NCBI GenBank assembly: GCA_044341215.1
Contig: JBIISC010000031.1
Span: 1-10,854 of the forward strand
Reading direction: 5' to 3'
DNA from: JAFMIT01 sp044341215
Lineage (GTDB): Bacteria; Actinomycetota; Actinomycetes; S36-B12; UBA5976
Length of the DNA stretch: 10,854 nt
Within the stretch, counting starts at the first letter, position 1; each line of letters begins with the position of its first letter. Below the pieces are notes generated by a model. The model worked only from the letters and a program-made list of their open reading frames with translations, was not told the origin of the DNA and did not search any database. Below, in pieces: positions 1 to 4,964 of this stretch. The position numbers were made by a program, and so were the translations under genes.

Positions 1-1
1 G

Positions 2-835
2 GATCCAGCAACCGCAGTAGCTGAAGCAGACCTAACTATGGTTTTGGTTCCAGACCCATCACAGCGCGGACTTTATGCTGAAGCTATCGAACCAAATCTT
101 CAAGATGGTGATGCACTGTTCTTCGCCCATGGGTTCAACATTCGTTACGGTTACATCAAACCAAAAGCCACCGTTGATGTTTGCATGGTTGCACCAAAAG
201 GCCCAGGTCACTTGGTTCGCCGCGAATACGCAGCTGGCCGAGGCGTTCCTGCGATTGTTGCTGTTGAACAAGATGCAACTGGAAAAGCTTGGGATCTAGC
301 CCTTTCATATGCAAAGGGAATTGGTTCACTTCGCGCTGGTGGCATCAAGACCACATTCACCGAAGAAACTGAAACCGATTTGTTCGGTGAACAAGCAGTT
401 CTTTGTGGTGGCGCATCTGCACTAGTTATGGCCGGCTTTGAGACTTTGGTTGAAGCTGGTTACCAACCAGAAGTTGCATACTTCGAATGCTTGCATGAAC
501 TGAAGCTAATTGTTGACTTGATGTATGAAGGCGGAATCGCAAAGCAACGCTGGTCAGTGTCCTCAACAGCTGAGTACGGTGACTATGTTTCTGGTCCACG
601 CATCATCGATGCCCGCGTCAAAGAAAACATGAAGGCAGTTCTTAAAGAAGTTCAAGATGGTTCATTCGCAAAGCGTTTCATTGACGATCAAGATGCTGGT
701 GCTCCAGACTTTAAGAGACTTCGTGCAGCTGGTGAAGCGCATCCAATCGAAAAGACTGGTCGCGAACTTCGCAAACTTATGTCTTGGGTTCAATCAGGTG
801 ACTCGGACTACCAAGAAGGCACTGCAGCTCGCTAA
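2..835 (+). CDS. ilvC: Ketol-acid reductoisomerase, class I, 3' part (5' end outside window)
   Basis: IlvC converts 2-acetolactate or 2-aceto-2-hydroxybutyrate to the dihydroxy acids in valine, leucine and isoleucine synthesis, using NADPH and Mg2+. The frame is open from base 2, so the ATG at 38 is internal and the gene starts before the window. The 277 visible codons lack about 60 N-terminal residues, including the GxGxxG nucleotide loop. Visible family motifs are AHGFNIRYG with the catalytic His (codon 128-130), the knotted-domain metal ligands in DLFGEQ, and the second acidic pair in YFECLHELKLIVDLMYEGG. The C-terminus ends normally at TAA 833-835, and the length fits a short class I enzyme. 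In many actinobacteria ilvBNC is followed directly by serA; here serA is nearby on the same strand, but a reverse-strand gene lies between. Cofactor specificity cannot be judged because the relevant loop is missing. Identification is very secure. Confidence 0.97.
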   Translation, partial: DPATAVAEADLTMVLVPDPSQRGLYAEAIEPNLQDGDALFFAHGFNIRYGYIKPKATVDVCMVAPKGPGHLVRREYAAGRGVPAIVAVEQDATGKAWDLALSYAKGIGSLRAGGIKTTFTEETETDLFGEQAVLCGGASALVMAGFETLVEAGYQPEVAYFECLHELKLIVDLMYEGGIAKQRWSVSSTAEYGDYVSGPRIIDARVKENMKAVLKEVQDGSFAKRFIDDQDAGAPDFKRLRAAGEAHPIEKTGRELRKLMSWVQSGDSDYQEGTAAR

Positions 836-860
836 TAAGTAAGCACAAAACGTAAAGGCT

Positions 861-893
861 AATCGCCATTCACCAAACAGGTGAGTGGCGATT
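861..893. terminator. Bidirectional hairpin between ilvC and the hemolysin III gene
   Basis: A 14-bp stem (861-874 with 880-893, one G-U wobble) closes a 5-nt AAACA loop. It lies 25 bases after the ilvC stop and 23 bases before the stop of the convergent gene. The T-tract on the plus side is interrupted (TTTGCTTGTCTGTTT), so termination may be imperfect. Placement between two converging genes supports a shared terminator. Confidence 0.7.
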
Positions 894-916
894 TGCTTGT
901 CTGTTTAAATACTAAT

Positions 917-1573
917 TTATTGAATTACCGCAATTGTCACGGCAACAAAATGCACTGCAAATGCTGCAACTGTGAACGAATGAAAAAGTTCATGGAATCC
1001 AAACCATTTTAAACTGAAGTTTGGTTTCTTCAATCCGTAAACAACTGCGCCAAGTGAATAAAGCAAACCACCGATTGCAATCAAGATAACCGGCATAAGT
1101 CCGTCATCCTGAGCCATTTCAGGAACATAAAAAATTGATACCCAGCCCATGGCCAAATAAAGTGGAACTGATATCCATCTTGGTGCGTGTGGCCATATCA
1201 AACTAATTGCAACACCGAGTGCAGCAGCTATCCAAATAATTATCAGAAGTGTCTTTGCGGAATCCCAGGATAGAAGTGCAATTGAGAGTGGGGTGTATGT
1301 ACCAGCAATGATTAGAAAAATGTTTGAGTGGTCTACTCGTCGAAGTGTTGTTTTCACAGGAACTGACCAGCGGCCAATGTGGTACGTCGCTGAAACTGTG
1401 AAGAGGTTGACAGCAGTGAATAGATAAACAATGCAGGCTATTCGCATGGCCATTGAGTCCGCCTGGAAGACCACAACTAGTCCGGCGATTAGAGCGATAG
1501 GGGCTGAGACCAAGTGCAGGATTCCGCGCAATTTAGGGCGCGGAGCATTTGGATCTAGCTGATTGGCTCTCAT
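917..1573 (-). CDS. Hemolysin III / PAQR-family integral membrane protein
   Basis: This 218-residue, strongly hydrophobic protein with about seven membrane segments belongs to the hemolysin III (YqfA/HlyIII) branch of the PAQR superfamily, related to adiponectin receptors. The conserved motif set is complete: LRGILH near the N-terminus (His20), SxxxH (Ser61, His65) at the end of a helix, Asp81-His82 after a short linker, and HxxxH (His194, His198) near the C-terminus. In PAQR proteins these residues form a membrane-embedded Zn site with hydrolase-like geometry. The biochemical role of bacterial members is unsettled; membrane lipid or fluidity homeostasis has been proposed, and the hemolysin name is historical. 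The ATG at 1571-1573 follows an AAGGGG ribosome site (complement of 1579-1584) at suitable spacing. The gene converges with ilvC and diverges from serA, and no functional link to either is evident. The family call is secure; the function is not. Confidence 0.9.
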   Translation of the reverse strand: MRANQLDPNAPRPKLRGILHLVSAPIALIAGLVVVFQADSMAMRIACIVYLFTAVNLFTVSATYHIGRWSVPVKTTLRRVDHSNIFLIIAGTYTPLSIALLSWDSAKTLLIIIWIAAALGVAISLIWPHAPRWISVPLYLAMGWVSIFYVPEMAQDDGLMPVILIAIGGLLYSLGAVVYGLKKPNFSLKWFGFHELFHSFTVAAFAVHFVAVTIAVIQ

Positions 1574-1578
1574 TTGAA

Positions 1579-1584
1579 CCCCTT
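1579..1584 (-). promoter_or_regulatory. Ribosome binding site of the hemolysin III gene
   Basis: AAGGGG on the minus strand lies five bases upstream of the ATG at 1571-1573 and supports that start. Confidence 0.6.
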
Positions 1585-1635
1585 AATACTGAATTGGTGA
1601 GGTGCTATTGCCCGCCCTCGTCAGTTCAGCGAGCG

Positions 1636-1657
1636 TAACCTACGGTTGCGTAGGTTA
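1636..1657. promoter_or_regulatory. 9-bp perfect inverted repeat upstream of serA (operator candidate)
   Basis: TAACCTACG (1636-1644) and CGTAGGTTA (1649-1657) form a perfect inverted repeat around a 4-base GTTG centre, in the divergent region between the hemolysin III gene and serA. Its right arm overlaps a possible serA -35 element (TTAGCA, 1655-1660). That placement suits a repressor operator, though it could also be an RNA hairpin if transcription starts further upstream. The binding protein is unknown. Confidence 0.4.
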
Positions 1658-1683
1658 GCAACCTGTGCGGTTCTGCTTCTAAA
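1655..1683 (+). promoter_or_regulatory. Possible serA promoter
   Basis: TTAGCA (1655-1660) and TCTAAA (1678-1683) are separated by 17 bases, and each matches four of six positions of the sigma70-type consensus. Transcription would start near 1690 and give a leader of about 70 bases. The match is modest and other start sites are possible. Confidence 0.3.
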
Positions 1684-1745
1684 TCTCTCACGGGTAAACT
1701 TGGGTCATCGCAAACAAGGTTGTTTGTACCCACACCCCAATATCT

Positions 1746-1751
1746 GGAAGG
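1746..1751 (+). promoter_or_regulatory. Ribosome binding site deciding the serA start
   Basis: GGAAGG lies seven bases before the GTG at 1759. It favours that start over the ATG at 1720, whose extra 13 residues (beginning MFVPTPQY) do not resemble the SerA N-terminus. Confidence 0.7.
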
Positions 1752-1758
1752 TTCATCC

Positions 1759-3345
1759 GTGACCAAGCCTGTTGTCTTAATTGCTGAAGAACTTTCTCCT
1801 GCCACTGTTGCGGCGCTCGGACCTGACTTTGAGATTCGCAACTGTGATGGTGCAAACCGTGAAGAACTTCTTAAAGCAATTGTTGATGTTGATGCAATCT
1901 TAATTCGCTCTGCAACCAAAGTTGATGAAGAAGCATTAGCTGTTGCAAAGAAATTGAAAGTTATCGCACGCGCTGGTGTTGGCTTGGATAACGTTGATGT
2001 TAAAGCTGCAACCCAAGCCGGTGTGATGGTTGTCAATGCACCAACATCAAATATTGTTTCAGCTGCTGAACTTGCCGTGGCTCTTTTACTTGCATCTGCT
2101 CGCCATATTGCGCCAGCAAATGCTGCTTTAAAACAAGGTCAATGGAAACGCTCTAAGTACACCGGTGTTGAACTAACCGACAAGGTAGTTGGCATTGTTG
2201 GATTAGGCCGCATTGGTATTTTGGTTGCCCAACGTTTATCTGCTTTTGGTGTGCAACTAATTGCATACGATCCATATGTTCAACCAGCTCGCGCAGCCCA
2301 ACTTGGGATTCGCCTAGTAACTTTGGATGAATTGCTTAAAGAATCTGACTTCATCACCATCCATTTACCAAAGACTGCAGAAACTGTCGGTTTGATTGGC
2401 GCTGAACAACTAAACCTAGTCAAGCCATCGGTTCGCATCATTAATGCTGCCCGCGGTGGCATCATTGACGAACAAGCTTTGGCTGATGCAATTCGTGCTG
2501 GCAAAGTTGCCGGTGCTGGCATCGACGTATTTGCAAAAGAACCTTGCACCGATTCACCACTATTTGAATTTGAACAAGTTGTTGCAACTCCACACCTTGG
2601 CGCTTCAACAGATGAAGCACAAGAAAAAGCTGGCATTGCAGTTGCGAAATCAGTTCGCCTAGCACTTGCTGGTGAACTTGTGCCAGACGCTGTGAATGTT
2701 CAAGGTGGTGTGCTTGCTCCGAATGTTAAGCCTTACCTTTCTTTGGCTGAAAAGATCGGCCGCATTGCAGCCACGCTGACTGATGCACCGCTCACCCGCA
2801 TCGATGTTGAGGTTCTAGGTGAACTTTCAACCGAAGACGTTCGGGTGCTTGAACTTAGTGCGCTTAAGGGCGCATTCCAACACCTAGTTGAAGAACCAGT
2901 TTCTTATGTGAACGCACCTTTGTTTGCAAAAGAACGTGGAGTCGAAACTGGACTGACTACTTCAACAGATAGTGAAGACCACCGTTCAATGGTTCGAGTT
3001 ATTGCATCAACCACTGAAGGTCACCGGATCAACGTTGCAGGCACAATCTCTGGAGTTAAAGACATTGAAAAGCTTGTCGAAATTGATGGCGTTGAACTAG
3101 ACCTTGCAATCTCAGATCACTTAGCGATTTACCGCTACCATGATCGACCAGGTGTGGTTGGTGTTGTCGGACGTTTGTTTGGTGAAGCGAAACTAAACAT
3201 TGCTTCAATGCAGGTGGGCCGAGAAACACATGGAGAACACGCGTTAATTGTGCTCACTGTTGATCAATCAATTCCGACTAAGACCGTTGACGCTATCTCG
3301 AAAGAGATTGGCGCTCACCTTGGTCGCAAGGTTGATCTCGTTTAA
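1759..3345 (+). CDS. serA: D-3-phosphoglycerate dehydrogenase, long (ASB plus ACT) type
   Basis: SerA oxidises 3-phosphoglycerate to 3-phosphohydroxypyruvate with NAD+, the first committed step of serine synthesis. With the GTG start the protein has 528 residues, the same size as mycobacterial SerA as I recall it. The N-terminus (TKPVVLIAEELSP) matches that family. Domains in order are the substrate-binding lobe, the NAD-binding Rossmann domain with GLGRIG at residues 148-153, and the catalytic residues Arg232 (NAARGG), Glu261 (FAKEP) and His279 (TPHLGAST). An intervening allosteric-substrate-binding domain spans roughly 320-450, and a C-terminal ACT domain starts near 453 (YRYHDRPGVVGVVG). 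In the long-form family the ACT domain mediates serine feedback inhibition; whether that holds here is inferred. The gene appears monocistronic, diverging from the hemolysin III gene and converging with pirin. A foldable leader precedes the ribosome site. The call is very secure. Confidence 0.97.
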   Translation: MTKPVVLIAEELSPATVAALGPDFEIRNCDGANREELLKAIVDVDAILIRSATKVDEEALAVAKKLKVIARAGVGLDNVDVKAATQAGVMVVNAPTSNIVSAAELAVALLLASARHIAPANAALKQGQWKRSKYTGVELTDKVVGIVGLGRIGILVAQRLSAFGVQLIAYDPYVQPARAAQLGIRLVTLDELLKESDFITIHLPKTAETVGLIGAEQLNLVKPSVRIINAARGGIIDEQALADAIRAGKVAGAGIDVFAKEPCTDSPLFEFEQVVATPHLGASTDEAQEKAGIAVAKSVRLALAGELVPDAVNVQGGVLAPNVKPYLSLAEKIGRIAATLTDAPLTRIDVEVLGELSTEDVRVLELSALKGAFQHLVEEPVSYVNAPLFAKERGVETGLTTSTDSEDHRSMVRVIASTTEGHRINVAGTISGVKDIEKLVEIDGVELDLAISDHLAIYRYHDRPGVVGVVGRLFGEAKLNIASMQVGRETHGEHALIVLTVDQSIPTKTVDAISKEIGAHLGRKVDLV

Positions 3346-3359
3346 TTCCATATTTCATC

Positions 3360-3430
3360 AACTAGAAATGTGTGTAATTAATTAGAAACCTGTGTAATTG
3401 GAAATGTGTGTGATTAACTAGAAATGGGTC
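3360..3430. repeat. Degenerate 20-bp tandem repeat between serA and pirin
   Basis: The unit AACTAGAAATGTGTGTAATT (3360-3379) is followed directly by a divergent copy (3380-3399, AATTAGAAACCTGTGTAATT). A shortened copy (3400-3415) and a partial fourth starting at 3416 (AACTAGAAATGGGT) come next. The last copy includes the pirin stop codon (TAG, complement of 3418-3420) and its final codons. This is the whole spacer between two convergent genes, and I see no GC-rich terminator hairpin in it. Confidence 0.7.
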
Positions 3431-4377
3431 GCTGGGATTTGTCCCATGCGACCTTTCTGGTAATCCTCCATTGCAACCAAGATTTCTTCACGCGTATTCA
3501 TTACAAACGGTCCGTAATGAGAAATTGGTTCGCGTATAGGTAATCCACCAAGCACCAGCACATCTAGATTTTTTGCCTTGCTGTTTTGTTTTGGACTAGC
3601 TTCGACGACAATGGCATCGCCGTAATCAAGGATTGCTAATTCATTTTCACCAAGTGGTGCGCGATCGCCACCAACAAAGCCAGTGCCATCAAGTGAATAA
3701 ACCATTGCGGAGAAATCTGTTCGCCACGGCAAAACCATTTGTGCACCAGGCATCAACGTTGCATGCAAGTAGGTGATTGGCGTGAAAGTAACTCCTGGGC
3801 CTTTATGTTCACCTAGGTCTCCAGCAATCAAGCGGATGATTGCATCACCATCACGGTTAGTCAGAATCTTTACTGAATCGGGAGTGATGTCTTGATACTT
3901 TGCAGCAGTCATTTTTTCTTTAGCTGGCAGATTTACCCATAGTTGAACTCCGTGAAGAATTCCGCCATTCATAACCAGTTTCTCGTCAGGCTGTTCGATG
4001 TGCAAAATACCAGCGCCCGCGGTCATCCATTGAGTACCGCCGTCGGTGATGAAACCACCACCACCAGCTGAGTCTTTGTGTTCGAGAGTGCCATCCATCA
4101 TGTAAGTGACAGTTTCGAAGCCACGGTGCGGATGCCAAGGAGTGCCTTTGGCCTCACCAGGGGCTAGTTCTTTGCCGCCCATCTGATCCAAGAGCAGAAA
4201 TGGGTCTACATCGCGTAGTGAGAGCCGCCCAGGAAATGGCCTGCGCACTTCAAAACCTTCACCCTCAAGTGTGCGAACAGCCTGCACGATGCGCTTGGTG
4301 AGCCTATGAGAGGCGATTGGGTCGGTCACGTGAACTCTTGGAAGAACTAGAGGGTTCTCGGGAGTGATTGCTGGCAT
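3418..4377 (-). CDS. Pirin family protein (bicupin)
   Basis: Pirins are two-domain cupin proteins with a metal (Fe) site in the N-terminal cupin; some bacterial members cleave quercetin and others act as redox-responsive partners. This 319-residue protein carries the family signature: RRPFPG and DPFLLLDQMGG near residues 45-68, then HPHRGFETVTYMMDG. The four expected metal ligands are present as His82 and His84 (HxH) and His126 and Glu128 (ILHIEQP), with spacing like that of human pirin. Motifs GGILHGVQLWVNLP and KYQDI follow before the second, metal-free cupin. About 25 residues precede the usual family start, but the ATG at 4375-4377 has an excellent AGGAGG site (complement of 4383-4388), so the extension is probably real. 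The gene diverges from a DoxX gene across a perfect 22-bp palindrome, suggesting shared control. The substrate is unknown. Confidence 0.93.
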   Translation of the reverse strand: MPAITPENPLVLPRVHVTDPIASHRLTKRIVQAVRTLEGEGFEVRRPFPGRLSLRDVDPFLLLDQMGGKELAPGEAKGTPWHPHRGFETVTYMMDGTLEHKDSAGGGGFITDGGTQWMTAGAGILHIEQPDEKLVMNGGILHGVQLWVNLPAKEKMTAAKYQDITPDSVKILTNRDGDAIIRLIAGDLGEHKGPGVTFTPITYLHATLMPGAQMVLPWRTDFSAMVYSLDGTGFVGGDRAPLGENELAILDYGDAIVVEASPKQNSKAKNLDVLVLGGLPIREPISHYGPFVMNTREEILVAMEDYQKGRMGQIPATHF

Positions 4378-4382
4378 TTTGT

Positions 4383-4388
4383 CCTCCT
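4383..4388 (-). promoter_or_regulatory. Ribosome binding site of pirin
   Basis: AGGAGG on the minus strand lies five bases upstream of the ATG at 4375-4377. It is a near-perfect Shine-Dalgarno sequence and fixes the start. Confidence 0.75.
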
Positions 4389-4428
4389 ACAGCGAGTCAA
4401 TGCAAGGGCAAGACCAACTTGAGTGTAG

Positions 4429-4450
4429 AGTAGTTGAAGTTTCAACTACT
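4429..4450. promoter_or_regulatory. Perfect 22-bp palindromic operator between pirin and doxX
   Basis: AGTAGTTGAA (4429-4438) and TTCAACTACT (4441-4450) are exact inverted repeats around a central GT. The site lies 51 bases upstream of the pirin start and 40 bases upstream of the DoxX start, in a position to control both divergent promoters. A nearly identical site (19 of 22 positions) lies at 8138-8159 upstream of the DODA dioxygenase. The size and symmetry resemble operators of MarR-type winged-helix repressors, but the regulator class is inferred and no regulator gene is present in the window. Confidence 0.75.
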
Positions 4451-4490
4451 TGCAACTCAACACGGGGCTGCAAAGAACACAAGGAGAAAC

Positions 4491-4907
4491 ATGAACGCAT
4501 TGTTCGTTATTGGAAGCGTCTTGTTCGCATTCCTATTCATCGGCGCAGGTATCGGCCACTTCAAGGCAACCGAAGCCATGACCGGTTATGCAAAATACAA
4601 AGGTCTTCCAGCTCCAAAAGCGGGTGTTCTTGTTTCAGGCGCATTGTTCCTAGTCGGAGCAGTTGCAGTTGCAGTTGCAGCAATCGCACAAGGTGACTTT
4701 GCTGTTTACGGAGTCTATGGTGCACTTGCAATCGCACTAGTTATGTTCCCAACCGCAATCATCTTTCACAACTTCTGGAAAGAAACCGATCCACAAGCAA
4801 AGCAAACTGAAATGATGAGCTTCAACAAAGATATCGCACTAGCTGGTGCAGCTTTGGTTTTGGCATTTGTTTTCTCAGTAATCAACGACCCAAGCATTCT
4901 TGGTTAA
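4491..4907 (+). CDS. DoxX family membrane protein
   Basis: This is a small (138-residue) four-helix membrane protein of the DoxX/DoxX-like family. Hydrophobic segments lie near residues 3-22, 44-66, 71-93 and 114-132. The N-terminal helix carries the family-typical pattern FLFIGAGIGHF, and FPTAIIFHNFW closes the third segment. Related proteins act in quinone- or thiol-linked redox reactions at the membrane; mycobacterial DoxX works with superoxide dismutase and a sulfurtransferase. The exact role here is unknown. The ATG at 4491 follows AAGGAG (4481-4486) with a 4-base gap; an upstream TTG at 4434 in the same frame lies inside the operator palindrome and is not credible. The gene diverges from pirin under an apparently shared operator and ends just before a strong terminator. 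The family call is fairly secure. Confidence 0.85.
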   Translation: MNALFVIGSVLFAFLFIGAGIGHFKATEAMTGYAKYKGLPAPKAGVLVSGALFLVGAVAVAVAAIAQGDFAVYGVYGALAIALVMFPTAIIFHNFWKETDPQAKQTEMMSFNKDIALAGAALVLAFVFSVINDPSILG

Positions 4908-4920
4908 TTTGAACAAATAA

Positions 4921-4950
4921 AAAAGACTCGGGAGAAATCCCGAGTCTTTT
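4921..4950. terminator. Strong bidirectional intrinsic terminator (doxX / helicase)
   Basis: A perfect 13-bp stem (4921-4933 with 4938-4950) closes a GAAA tetraloop, with GC-rich core GACTCGGGA. It is flanked by A-runs on the left and T-runs on the right, so it works in both directions. It sits between the DoxX stop (4907) and the stop of the convergent helicase gene (4965). Confidence 0.93.
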
Positions 4951-4964
4951 TTATATTTAAGTAT

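Noticed and set aside
1..6. GGATCC at the exact start of the window
   Set aside because: A BamHI site at the edge might reflect a cloned fragment boundary, but a six-base match could be chance and carries no biological meaning.
1720..1758. N-terminal extension of SerA from ATG 1720
   Set aside because: The GTG at 1759 has GGAAGG seven bases upstream and gives the expected family N-terminus and length of 528; the ATG lies in the hairpin arm.
1574..1758. T-box or known riboswitch upstream of serA
   Set aside because: The region is too short after the possible transcription start and lacks the T-box antiterminator core; only simple hairpins are visible.
1626..2662. Open frames of 60-140 codons on either strand overlapping serA
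   Set aside because: They are shadows of the serA coding sequence, without recognisable domains or ribosome sites.
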